NCBI GenBank assembly: GCA_963809715.1
Contig: CAWEKO010000004.1
Location: forward strand, 368,417 to 432,416
DNA: 64,000 nucleotides
Source of the DNA: Bog-473 sp963809715
GTDB lineage: Bacteria; Actinomycetota; Acidimicrobiia; Acidimicrobiales; RAAP-2
Direction of reading: 5' to 3'
The notes beneath the pieces were generated by a model that saw only the letters and a program-made list of their open reading frames with translations, was not told the origin of the DNA and made no database searches. Of this stretch, positions 25,095 through 33,653 are shown piece after piece (the first letter of the stretch is position 1; each line of letters opens with the position of its first letter). The position numbers and the translations under genes were made by a program.

Positions 25095-26492
25095 TCAGTG
25101 ACCCTTGGGGTCGCCTGGCGGCACCAAGAAGACCTCGGTGACGGTGCCGGGCTCGGCCGGATTATTCGGGTCCGACTCGGTGATCGACTGAGTACACGGG
25201 GCCACGGCGGTGCTCCCGCAGAACGGAAGGTCACCGGTCGTCACGTTGGTGTTACCGAAGATGTCCGTGAAGGGGGTCTGTGCCTGGTAGCAAACCTCGA
25301 AGGCGATGTAGAACGGGCCACCGGCGTCCGCGTTGTTGAAGGTCACCGTCACCTGGACGTTGGCGTTCAGGTTCTGGTCGGTGATGGTGACAACGCTCGG
25401 CGCGTGCCGGAATGGGTCGTTGCAGTCGGGCCCGGTGTTGGGCGGATCGACTGAGGTCTGGATGTTCCCCGTGGTCGATGGCGAGTCGACCCCTACCGTC
25501 TCGGTCGGGGTGGTCTCGGTGCCTGTGCAGCCAGAACCGGTGCACTGGATGTTTTGATCAACCACGTTGACCGACTCGGAGGTCGATGCAGTGGATCCTG
25601 CGATGGAGGAGATGTCCGTCTCAACCGTGTAGGTGCCGTTGGCGGCGTAGGTGTACGTCCCACTCACCGTGTAGGTAGACCCGGACTGGGTAATAGTCCC
25701 CGTGCCGGTACCGCCGTCGCCCCATTTGATGTTCGCAGTGAAATCGGAAACGGGAGCATTCGGGTAGCTGTCCGTGAAGGTGGCCACCGGTGTGGGTGCG
25801 GTGAACGGAACCCCGGTGGTCTGGTCGGGGATAGCGACCGGACTCGGGGTGATGGTGTCGGGGACCTCAGTGAGCGACACGTTGTCGAGCGCCGGCCCCT
25901 GGTTCCTGTCAGTGGGCGTGACATCGTCGAATTCGATCTGGCTGCTGGCCGAAGACGCAATGAAGGTCGCCGTGTTCTGCACCCATTGGAGTGGGCGTCC
26001 AACTCCGACCGCCTTCACCCTGTCCAAGGCCGAACCGTTCACGCTGACGCGCATGGCGTGCTTGATGCCCGCCCTCTCGTTCCCATTGACGGCCGACCAG
26101 AAAGACAGCGAGTACTCGACGCCTGGCGTGGTCGCCACGGTCTGGGAAACACCGCCTGGGGTGAAGGTGCTCCCGGCCAGGTCGATGGAATAGTTCCCGT
26201 CTTCCGCGTTCCAGTAGCTGTTCGCGACGTAGTCGACGCTGCCGGCGTCACTGTCGTAGATGGACGGCGTGACTACCGTCCAGTTGCTGATGCCCGTGGA
26301 ACCGGCATTGACGTGCACGAATGAGTTCGTCGGCTTCGCCACGCTTTCGAAGCTTCCGTTCTGGATCAGATTGGTGGGGGAAGCACCCGCCGTTGTCGGT
26401 GCCACCGACATCCCGGCGACTGTGGCTCCACTGATGACGACGAAGAGCGCCGCCGCCCCGACACTGAATCTGCGACCAAGGTTTCGGATCAT
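25095..26492 (-). CDS. Secreted DUF642-like (choice-of-anchor C) protein with PKD-like domain
   Basis: 465 residues. The signal peptide SVGAAALFVVISGATVAG ends near the Ala-rich APTTAGASP. NLIQNGSFES and SIYDSDAGSVDYV...GNYSIDLAG match the first galactose-binding-like domain of DUF642 proteins, and QTVATTPGVEYSLSFW its conserved middle. Residues about 235-310 (VATFTDSYPN, IKWGDGGTGTGTI, GTYTYAANGTYTV) form a PKD-like Ig domain. The last 150 residues have four Cys and no anchor or sorting motif, so the protein is probably released or held by carbohydrate binding. No partner gene is adjacent. Confidence 0.75.
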   Translation of the reverse strand: MIRNLGRRFSVGAAALFVVISGATVAGMSVAPTTAGASPTNLIQNGSFESVAKPTNSFVHVNAGSTGISNWTVVTPSIYDSDAGSVDYVANSYWNAEDGNYSIDLAGSTFTPGGVSQTVATTPGVEYSLSFWSAVNGNERAGIKHAMRVSVNGSALDRVKAVGVGRPLQWVQNTATFIASSASSQIEFDDVTPTDRNQGPALDNVSLTEVPDTITPSPVAIPDQTTGVPFTAPTPVATFTDSYPNAPVSDFTANIKWGDGGTGTGTITQSGSTYTVSGTYTYAANGTYTVETDISSIAGSTASTSESVNVVDQNIQCTGSGCTGTETTPTETVGVDSPSTTGNIQTSVDPPNTGPDCNDPFRHAPSVVTITDQNLNANVQVTVTFNNADAGGPFYIAFEVCYQAQTPFTDIFGNTNVTTGDLPFCGSTAVAPCTQSITESDPNNPAEPGTVTEVFLVPPGDPKGH

Positions 26493-26964
26493 GCCGTAAA
26501 AATACCAGTTTCACCTGGGCTTCAGCTAGGCACCTCATCCGCGTCTCTCATTTCTCCTGAGGTGTAAGTGTGCCTACACCCGGGTTGCATCACGGGTTGC
26601 CACCGGAGTTGGGGTGACAGAGCGGGCAAACCGCTCTGCTACCTGGATATGCGCGGTTATCAAGCGTGCGGGCAACTCAGCTCGTCCGTGGGCCACAAAT
26701 CCGATATTGGGTGATGCGCCCGGGCTGGACACCGTCCAGTCACTGTTTGATCACCTTTTTGCCATGTCCCAGGGCCGAGTTTGGACCTGCGATTGCAAGA
26801 GGGGTCAGCTCGTCGGGACCACCGCCAGAAGATTCCTTCTACCTCCCCGGTCGCATCGGTCATTGCTCTGGCCGATCTGCTCACGCAGAGAGTCGACCGA
26901 CGCATATCCAGCCGGGGAATCCCAACGCGGGAGGAGCCCCGGATCCCCGCCGCCGAGCGGACCG
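26493..26964. other. Intergenic region without a recognisable gene
   Basis: The gap lies between the DUF642-like gene start and the end of the MFS gene. Open frames here lack ribosome-binding sites and recognisable protein patterns. A short direct repeat, gggttgc(a/c), occurs near 26582-26601. Nothing else is seen. Confidence 0.5.
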
Positions 26965-28377
26965 TTACCCTGCGCCAGAATCCGATACGGGCACAGGATC
27001 GGCCTTCGGCAAGAGAGTGGTCGCAACGAGTCCGATCAGCCCGAAGACACCGAGGGCGATCATGGCGATGCCATAGGAGCGCTTGGGGTCAGCGAGTCCT
27101 GCGACAAGAATGGTGCCGGCCACTGCGGTTCCGAGCGATGAGCCGAGGTTCGACGCGCTTCGTGAGAGCCCCGAAATCTCGCCCTGTAGGCGTTCGGGGA
27201 ACGACGACTGCACGACATTCACCGACGGGGTGAGCATGAGCCCGAGGCCACTCCCGATCAGGAAAAGACCGGGCGCGAAATACCAGGCGCCGGGGTGCCC
27301 TTTCACCAAGACCAAGAGCACCACGATGCCGATCAGCGTGACGACGAATCCCATTCCGATGAGGGCCCGCTGACGGAACCGCTTGGCAAGGGGCCGAGCA
27401 GCCAGCGACGTCATCAGGATTCCCACCGTGGCCGCGGTGAAGATCACCCCGGTCTGGATGGCGTCATAGTGACGGACGACCTGGAGGTACGCGGCGACGG
27501 TAAAGGACGTACCGAGCAAGACCGCCCACTGCATGTTTTGAGTCACCAGAGCCAGATTCGACGTCCGGTTGTGGAACAGAGAGGTCGAGAGGAGGGCCTC
27601 GCGCCCCTCGCGCTCGCGCCGGCGGATCCAAAGGAAGAAGCCCAGGAGCACGAGGGCACCGAGCACGATGAGGCCAGCCATCAGCGCAAGGCTTTGGTCG
27701 GCGGCCATGATCCCGCCGACGAGGATCACCAGCCCGGTGGCGGAGAGGACTGCTCCCACGACGTCGAACGGGCGCGTCGGATCGGGCGCCACCGGATCGA
27801 CCAAGCGCCGAGCCATCACCAAGATGACAACGATGACGAGGGCCTGGAAGATGAAGGCGGCTCGCCATGTGATGGTCGTGGTGATCACGCCGCCGATGAG
27901 GGGACCCATGGCGGCTCCTATCCCGCCCATGGCGCTGATCACACCGAAGGCCCACGCGCGCGATTTCAAGTCGGTGAACAACATCGTCGTGAGGATGTAG
28001 ACAGGCGGTATCAGCAAAGCGGTTCCGACGCCCTCGAAGATCGAGTTGCCCAGAATCAGGACGCCGATCCCCGGAGACAGCGCACTCAGCACCGCGCCGA
28101 TGCCGTAGATGGTAAGGCCGAGCCTGAAGCACCTCGTTCGTCCGAGGCGGTCCGTCAGCTTCCCGCAGGGGATCATCAACGCCGCCATCACCAGCAAGAA
28201 CAACGTGATGCAGACCTGCACACCTTGGACCGTCGTATGCAGGTCGGTACTGATGTCGGTGATCATGACGTTCATGTTCGAGCCGGCAAAGCTGCAGATG
28301 AACTGGGCCAAGGCAAGGGGGAGGAGCATCGCCCGTAGGGAAGGGCTGGCGGTTTTCGATCTCGAGGCCTCGGACAT
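26965..28377 (-). CDS. MFS drug-efflux-type transporter (DHA2, 14-helix)
   Basis: 470 residues from the ATG at 28377, inside a slightly longer frame; AGGGAG lies 11 nt upstream. The loop 2-3 signature GKLTDRLGRTRC and motif C-like GAAMGPLIGGVI mark an antiporter of the major facilitator superfamily. About 14 hydrophobic segments fit DHA2 proteins such as EmrB/QacA. The likely role is proton-coupled export of a lipophilic compound. No TetR or MarR regulator is adjacent. The downstream gap separates it from DUF642. Confidence 0.88.
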   Translation of the reverse strand: MSEASRSKTASPSLRAMLLPLALAQFICSFAGSNMNVMITDISTDLHTTVQGVQVCITLFLLVMAALMIPCGKLTDRLGRTRCFRLGLTIYGIGAVLSALSPGIGVLILGNSIFEGVGTALLIPPVYILTTMLFTDLKSRAWAFGVISAMGGIGAAMGPLIGGVITTTITWRAAFIFQALVIVVILVMARRLVDPVAPDPTRPFDVVGAVLSATGLVILVGGIMAADQSLALMAGLIVLGALVLLGFFLWIRRREREGREALLSTSLFHNRTSNLALVTQNMQWAVLLGTSFTVAAYLQVVRHYDAIQTGVIFTAATVGILMTSLAARPLAKRFRQRALIGMGFVVTLIGIVVLLVLVKGHPGAWYFAPGLFLIGSGLGLMLTPSVNVVQSSFPERLQGEISGLSRSASNLGSSLGTAVAGTILVAGLADPKRSYGIAMIALGVFGLIGLVATTLLPKADPVPVSDSGAG

Positions 28378-28673
28378 CACGAGCAAGACTCCCTTATGGC
28401 TGCCTTCTGCCCCGAGCCTGGGCCACACCTTGCTCTGGCGTCAACCGCGCTCGGGTTGTCGCAGCGGTGAAGGAAACCTTCCCCGCCGGCCGGAGTGCTA
28501 GTCCGAGAGGCGCGATGGCCTGTCATCCCGGGCCGCGAGCGCCCTACGACGCCTTGGCCTCGTCGGCCTCGAGGTCCTTCTGATCCGCCTTGAGCTGCTT
28601 CTCCTCGATCTTGCGCGCCCGCTCATGGCCGAGCCCTGGCCGTCCCGCTCATGTCCGAGCGACCTCGCCTCCT

Positions 28674-28750
28674 TGGTGGGGCTAGCTGGAATCGAACCAG
28701 CGACCTCAGCATTATCAGTGCTGCGCTCTAACCGACTGAGCTATAGCCCC
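28674..28750 (-). tRNA. tRNA-Ile (GAT), CCA encoded
   Basis: Minus strand, 5' end at 28750: acceptor GGGGCTA pairs with TAGCCCC, followed by discriminator A (28677) and encoded CCA (28676-28674). The D-arm is GCTCAGTCGGTTAGAGC, the anticodon stem CAGCA/TGCTG encloses CTGATAA (anticodon GAT), and the T-arm is GCTGGTTCGATTCCAGC. A partial second copy of its 5' half lies at 40668-40705. Confidence 0.96.
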
Positions 28751-28823
28751 GGGGTGGGAAACAACCTGTTCAACGATACTATTTTCCCGAGGCACCCTCA
28801 GGGGCTTGCGAGCTGCGTGCGCT

Positions 28824-29026
28824 CTACGTGCGACATTGCAGTGAGAACGTGCGTGTCAATGGTGTCTGCTGCGGCTCGATCCGCCTCGGGTCGGCCCTCG
28901 CGTAGATCTCGAGGGCAGGCTTCGCCTTGTCATGACCCATCCGATTCATCGGGGTCCGCGAATCTACTCCGCTGGCGGCGAGCTGCGTCGAGGTGAGTCT
29001 CCGAGGTCGTGTGGTCCTACAAGTGC
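28824..29026 (-). pseudogene. Decayed C-terminal tail of a tyrosine recombinase/integrase
   Basis: Reading the minus strand from 29026, GPHDL is followed, after one apparent missing base near 29005, by RRLTSTQLAASGVDSRTP and then NRMGHDKAKPALEIYARAD, with a stop at 28824. These match box II of phage-type integrases: HDLRR, the AAGV helix, RMGH and the I-Y tyrosine. No N-terminal or core domain is visible upstream. It sits next to tRNA-Ile in the same orientation, as expected of a remnant of an element that integrated there. Confidence 0.6.
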
Positions 29027-29048
29027 CCCCGTTCGCGGCCCCTGTCCC

Positions 29049-29255
29049 TCACTGGGCCACAGGTCGAGTCGGGGAACCGTCATGAATCTGGGTCTTGACA
29101 CCCATGAGATTCGACGTGCCCTTGTAATAGACCGGCGAGCCGTGGAGTGATCGCCAGTATTCGCGCTCGAGCCTTTCGATACCCGTCCGAGGGCAAGAGC
29201 GCCCTAGGAATTCCGTGTCAGTCCCAGCTCGATCTGGATTGTGAACTGAGTCAGA
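29049..29255 (-). pseudogene. Unidentified decayed coding fragment
   Basis: A 69-codon minus-strand frame with good actinobacterial codon bias reads ...GRSCPRTGIERLEREYW then SPVYYKGTSNLMGVKTQIHDG and stops at 29049. It has no usable start codon and is preceded by a stop. A neighbouring frame upstream (IQIELGLTRNS) also looks coding. I do not recognise the protein. It lies with the integrase remnant and may be other debris of the same element. A perfect 8-bp hairpin (ATCTCGAC/GTCGAGAT) occurs at 29304-29323. Confidence 0.25.
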
Positions 29256-29551
29256 TCAACGCTCCGAATCATCAGACCAAGTACTTCGCCCCAAAGGAAC
29301 CCAATCTCGACAAGGGTCGAGATAATCGAGTGGGGATCGGAGCGCGAGTGCTCCGATTCCCGAGTCTCGATTCGTGGCCGGTCGTCTCAGTTCTGACCCA
29401 GGGTCCGAGCCCTCACCGCTACGGCGTCGAATTGATGACGGAGTGGGGTCTTCTTAGCCAGGAATTTTCGCGGAAACAGGCACGAATTCAACCAGTCATG
29501 TGGGATGGATCCTTCTGGTACCTCAACTGTTGTGTGATCAATCGTTAGACT

Positions 29552-30244
29552 TTGAATGAAGATACCGCCACCGGTTTCGTCGTCACTCTCGTGCCGACCT
29601 TCCCGGCTCATGCGAGGCATCAGAACTTGAGGACAAGTCGCCCAGGGCTGCGTGTCCCTCTTGCGGTCGTGGCCGCGGCGGGGCTGATGACCGTAGCGCT
29701 GCCCGCCATCTCGGCGTTTTCCGGCGTATCCGCAAGGGTAGGCGCGACCACGGAAGCCCCCGCAGCTGCACCGCAGCCTGCCTTCCAGGCGCTCAGCTGC
29801 TCGGCGCCGACGATCTACAACGTCACCTCGAACGGCAATCTCACTGCGCTGAACACCCAGACCTTGGTCAACACGCCTGCCGCCCCTTCGGACATTGGCG
29901 GGACCAGTACCTCCGTCAACGCAATGGGAATTACCGCCGACGGGCTCACCGTGTACTCGGCCGACATGACGCCGACGGGAGGTGGGACCACCACCATCCA
30001 CGTCGAGAACGTCTCCGCCGGCACCAACACCAACTTCGCTGGCCGGACAGCCAGCGGCGTAAACACCCTCATCGCAGGAGGCGTCAACCCGACCAACGGT
30101 TTCTACTACTACGGCGGCTGGAACTCGGCAGGCACCCAATTCTTACTCTTCGCCTTCGATCCCACGGCACATACCGCGTCCGCGGTCGGCACCATCACGC
30201 CTGGCGGCCGGCCTCACGTACAGCAACGGCGACCTGGCCTTTGA
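29552..30244 (+). CDS. Repeat protein segment 1: signal peptide and head domain
   Basis: Open frame holding the signal segment and a beta-rich head (YNVTSNGNLTALNTQTL, GITADGLTVYSADMTPTGG) that resembles a propeller of the DUF6923 kind found before DUF11 repeats in actinobacterial surface proteins (inference). The frame is lost near 30205: TITPGG should continue as GLTYSNGDLAFDNAGD, which lies one base out of phase. Confidence 0.6.
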   Translation: MNEDTATGFVVTLVPTFPAHARHQNLRTSRPGLRVPLAVVAAAGLMTVALPAISAFSGVSARVGATTEAPAAAPQPAFQALSCSAPTIYNVTSNGNLTALNTQTLVNTPAAPSDIGGTSTSVNAMGITADGLTVYSADMTPTGGGTTTIHVENVSAGTNTNFAGRTASGVNTLIAGGVNPTNGFYYYGGWNSAGTQFLLFAFDPTAHTASAVGTITPGGRPHVQQRRPGL

Positions 30245-30257
30245 CAACGCGGGCGAC

Positions 30258-32909
30258 ATGACCGTCCTCGCCGGCTCGACGACGAACACGGCCAAACTGC
30301 TCTCGGTCGCCGCTCCGGTGCCGACTTCGGGTAGCGGAGCGCTTCCGTTCACGACTCTCGCCACCGTCAACTCGGCTTCTGCCGAGAACTACGTGGGCAT
30401 TGCCTTCGCCGCTGACTCAAGCCTGTACGTCGAGACGCTCCAGGGGGAGCTCATCCGGGTCAACCCGAACGATGGCACCATCACCAACCTGGGCACCATG
30501 ACAGGGATCGTCGGCTCACCGAGGGACCTGGCGAGCTGCTCTTTCAACGGCTCGTTGCAAGCGCAGAAGAACATCGTCGGGCGTGTGACGCCAACCGACC
30601 AGTTCACGATGACCATCACGGGCGGGGGAGTGACGAGCGGAAACACCGGCACCACGAGCGGTTCATCGACCGGTCTGCAGACCTCCCCTGGCTCGGTCGC
30701 CGGTCCCATCGTCGGCATTCCCGGTACGACGTACAGCGTCGTGGAGTCAGCGGCCAGCGGCAGCTTGTCGAACTACAGGACGACGTGGTCATGTCTCAAT
30801 GGGTCGAACCCGTTCTCGAGTGGCACCGGGACGAGCTTCAACGTCCCTTTCCCCTCCGCCACGGGGAGCGCCGGGGCCTCTCTGGTCTGCACTTTCACCA
30901 ATGCGCCCGCGTCGATTGCGGTAACCAAGACGCCTAGTCCGACCAGCGTCACCGCAGCGGGCCAGACGATCACCTACTCCTATGCCGTGACCAATACCGG
31001 GCCGCTGCCCCTGACCGGCGTGACGCTCGCCGACACCCAGACGCCTCCGGCCGGTGCACTCACCAGTGGGCCCACCTGCGTGAGCCTGAGCATTCCGGCC
31101 GGCTCGTGCTCCGGATCCACCGTCGCCACCTTGGCCACGGGCCAGAGGGCCAATTTCACGGCGACCTACACCGTCTCTCAAGCGGACATGAACCACGGCT
31201 CGGTCGCCGACTCGGCGACCGCCACCGGTCACGCGCCGTCGGGGACGCCGGTCTCGGCCAGTGCGACGGCTTCGGTGACGGCCAGCCAGACCTCGTCGAT
31301 CTCCATCGTGAAGTCGGCCAGCCCGACCATCCTCACCGCAGCTGGCCAGACCATTACCTACACCTTCGAGGTGACGAACACGGGGAACACGTCGCTCAGC
31401 AACGTGAACGTGACGGACCATCCGACGCCGCCTGCGGGCCCCCTGACGACCGGCCCGACCTGTCAGAGCCTGTCCAACCCCGCCGGGTCCTGTTCGGGCT
31501 CGACCACCACCCTCGCGCCCAACCAGCGGGCGACGTTCAGCGGCACCTACACGGTGACCCAGACCGACTTCGACAACGGCACCGTGGTGGACAACGCCAC
31601 GGCGACGGGCACTCCGCCGTCGGGACCGCCGGTCACGGGCACATCCAACACGGTCACTGTGGACGAGAGCTCTGCTCCTGGGATCGCCGTCACCAAGGCG
31701 GCCAGCCCGACCTCCGTCACTGCCGCCGGCCAGATTGTGACGTACACCTACACGGTCGTGAACACGGGGAACGTGACGTTGATCGTCGGCGTCGATGACA
31801 TTCCGCAGGCGCCTGCGGGGGGCGTCACCCCGATTTGCCAGTCCCTGAGCTCGCCCACGGGCACGTGCTCGGGGCCGACGACCACCCTGCGTGTGGGACA
31901 GATCGCGACCTTCACCGGCACCTACACGGTGAGGCAGGGCGACATCGACCACGGCAGCATCCGGGACACGGCCGTCGCCAAGGGCGTTCCGCCCGCTGGA
32001 CCACCGGTATTCGATACGTCGAACCCGGTCACGATCACCGGTGTCGAGTTGCCGTCGCTCTCTATCGGCAAGTCGGCCAACCCGACCACCGTTACCGCGG
32101 CCGGACAGAACGTGGCCTACACGTTCTCGGTCACGAACTCGGGCAACGTTGATCTCACGGGCGTCGGAGTCGGCGACGTACCGGTGAACCCCGCGGGCGG
32201 GGTGACTCCAACGTGCGTCGTCCTGACCTCGCCCGCCGGTGGGTGCTCGGGCCTGACGACGCCGCTGGTCGCCGGGCCAAACGGCCCTGTTCACCGGCAC
32301 CTACGCGGTGACCCAGGCCGACATCAACCACGGCCGCATCCAGGACACGGCCGTCGCCACCGGTACGTCGCCCTCGAACACCCCGGTGACCGCGACATCG
32401 AGTCAGGTCACGGTCAACGTGACCCAGTCGCCTTCGCTCTCCATCGCCAAGACGGCCACGCCGACCACGGTCAGTGCCGCCGGCCAGCCGATCAACTACA
32501 CCTTTACGGTCATCAACACGGGCAACCTGACTCTCACCTCGGTGGGGGTCACCGACGTCCCGACCGCGCCCGCCGGCGTCGTCACTGCCACCTGTCAGAG
32601 CCTGACGAACCCGTCGGATACGTGCTCGGGGGCGACGACCACCTTGGTGCCGGGCCAGACGGCCATCTTCAGCGGCACCTATACGGTGACGCAGGCCGAC
32701 GTCAACCACGGCTCGATCGTCGACCACGCCACGACCCAGGGCACGACCCCCTCGAACGGCACGGTCAACGCCTCCTCCAACACGGTCACGGTCAACGTGA
32801 CCCAGTCGCCTTCGCTCTCCATCGCCAAGACGGCCACCCCGACCACGGTCAGCGCCGCCGGCCAGCCGCGTCAACTACACCTTTACGGTCATCAACACCG
32901 GCAACCTGA
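30258..32909 (+). CDS. Repeat protein segment 2: end of head domain and repeats 1-4
   Basis: The frame continues the head (YVGIAFAADSSLYVETLQG), adds a linker domain (FTMTITGGGV to SLVCTFTNAP) and four repeats. It is truly coding only to about 32266. There ctggtCgccggg carries one extra C relative to ctggtgccggg in sister repeats, and the remaining 640 nt to its stop are out of phase. Confidence 0.65.
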   Translation: MTVLAGSTTNTAKLLSVAAPVPTSGSGALPFTTLATVNSASAENYVGIAFAADSSLYVETLQGELIRVNPNDGTITNLGTMTGIVGSPRDLASCSFNGSLQAQKNIVGRVTPTDQFTMTITGGGVTSGNTGTTSGSSTGLQTSPGSVAGPIVGIPGTTYSVVESAASGSLSNYRTTWSCLNGSNPFSSGTGTSFNVPFPSATGSAGASLVCTFTNAPASIAVTKTPSPTSVTAAGQTITYSYAVTNTGPLPLTGVTLADTQTPPAGALTSGPTCVSLSIPAGSCSGSTVATLATGQRANFTATYTVSQADMNHGSVADSATATGHAPSGTPVSASATASVTASQTSSISIVKSASPTILTAAGQTITYTFEVTNTGNTSLSNVNVTDHPTPPAGPLTTGPTCQSLSNPAGSCSGSTTTLAPNQRATFSGTYTVTQTDFDNGTVVDNATATGTPPSGPPVTGTSNTVTVDESSAPGIAVTKAASPTSVTAAGQIVTYTYTVVNTGNVTLIVGVDDIPQAPAGGVTPICQSLSSPTGTCSGPTTTLRVGQIATFTGTYTVRQGDIDHGSIRDTAVAKGVPPAGPPVFDTSNPVTITGVELPSLSIGKSANPTTVTAAGQNVAYTFSVTNSGNVDLTGVGVGDVPVNPAGGVTPTCVVLTSPAGGCSGLTTPLVAGPNGPVHRHLRGDPGRHQPRPHPGHGRRHRYVALEHPGDRDIESGHGQRDPVAFALHRQDGHADHGQCRRPADQLHLYGHQHGQPDSHLGGGHRRPDRARRRRHCHLSEPDEPVGYVLGGDDHLGAGPDGHLQRHLYGDAGRRQPRLDRRPRHDPGHDPLERHGQRLLQHGHGQRDPVAFALHRQDGHPDHGQRRRPAASTTPLRSSTPAT

Positions 32910-33069
32910 CGCTCACCTCGGTGGGGGTCACCGACGTCCCGACCGCGCCCGCCGGCGGCGTCACTGCGACCTGTCAGAGCCTGACCGAACCCGTCGGACA
33001 CGTGCTCGGGGGCGACGACCACCTTGGTGCCGGGCCAGACGGCCATCTTCACCGGGACCTACACGGTGA
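32308..33069 (+). CDS. Repeat protein segment 3: end of repeat 4, repeat 5 and start of repeat 6
   Basis: In-phase coding from about 32270 (QTALFTGTY) to about 32868. There the sister sequence ccgatcaac appears as ccgcgtcaac, one base longer. The following stretch 32870-32993 is coding in the third frame, until a second extra base. Confidence 0.55.
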   Translation: MTQADINHGRIQDTAVATGTSPSNTPVTATSSQVTVNVTQSPSLSIAKTATPTTVSAAGQPINYTFTVINTGNLTLTSVGVTDVPTAPAGVVTATCQSLTNPSDTCSGATTTLVPGQTAIFSGTYTVTQADVNHGSIVDHATTQGTTPSNGTVNASSNTVTVNVTQSPSLSIAKTATPTTVSAAGQPRQLHLYGHQHRQPDAHLGGGHRRPDRARRRRHCDLSEPDRTRRTRARGRRPPWCRARRPSSPGPTR

Positions 33070-33653
33070 CCCAGGCCGACGTCAACCACGGCTCGATCGT
33101 CGACCACGCCACCACCCAGGGCACGACCCCCTCGAACGGCACGGTCAACGCCACCTCCAACACGGTCACGGTCAACGTGACCCAGTCGCCTTCGCTCTTC
33201 ATCGCCAAGACGGCCACCCCGACCACGGTCACTGCCGTCGGCCAGCCGATCAACTACACGTTTACGGTCATCAACACGGGCAACCTGACGCTCACCTCGG
33301 TGGGGGTCACCGACGTCCCGACCGCGCCCGCCGGCGGCGTCACTGCGACCTGTCAGAGCCTGACCGAACCCGACGGACACGTGCTCGGGGGCGACCACAA
33401 CCTTGGTGCCGGGCCAAACGGCCATCTTCACCGGGACCTACACGGTGACCCAGGCCGACGTCAACCACGGCTCGATCGTCGACCACGCCACGACCCAGGG
33501 CACGACCCCCGCGAACGGCACGGTCAACGCCTCCTCCAACACGGTCACGGTCAACGTGACCCAGTCGCCTTCGCTCTCCATTGCCAAGACGGCCACCCCG
33601 ACGACGCTGACGCACGCGGGGGAGTCGATCACCTACACCTTCGACGTCACTAA
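33024..33653 (+). CDS. Repeat protein segment 4: end of repeat 6 and most of repeat 7
   Basis: In-phase coding from about 33000 to 33363. Both borders carry the same change, gacCgaaccc instead of gacgaaccc, in the SLTNP segment of consecutive repeats. The two copies also share flanking wording (cggacacgtgctcggggg), so the extra base may have been copied by duplication. Confidence 0.55.
   Translation: MVPGQTAIFTGTYTVTQADVNHGSIVDHATTQGTTPSNGTVNATSNTVTVNVTQSPSLFIAKTATPTTVTAVGQPINYTFTVINTGNLTLTSVGVTDVPTAPAGGVTATCQSLTEPDGHVLGGDHNLGAGPNGHLHRDLHGDPGRRQPRLDRRPRHDPGHDPRERHGQRLLQHGHGQRDPVAFALHCQDGHPDDADARGGVDHLHLRRH

Noticed and set aside
26614..27141. 175-codon + strand frame over the start of the MFS region
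   Set aside because: No ribosome-binding site, no family pattern, and its second half is antisense to the MFS gene.
28544..28648. Minus-strand frame ending in RKIEEKQLKADQKDLEADEAKAS between the MFS gene and tRNA-Ile
   Set aside because: Looks like a charged helix with good codon bias, but it has no start codon in phase; it could only be real with an unproven one-base correction.
30789..32300. Long minus-strand frames opposite the repeat gene (also 36418-37257 and 38881-40227)
   Set aside because: They repeat with the same 378-bp period because they are shadows of the + strand repeats.
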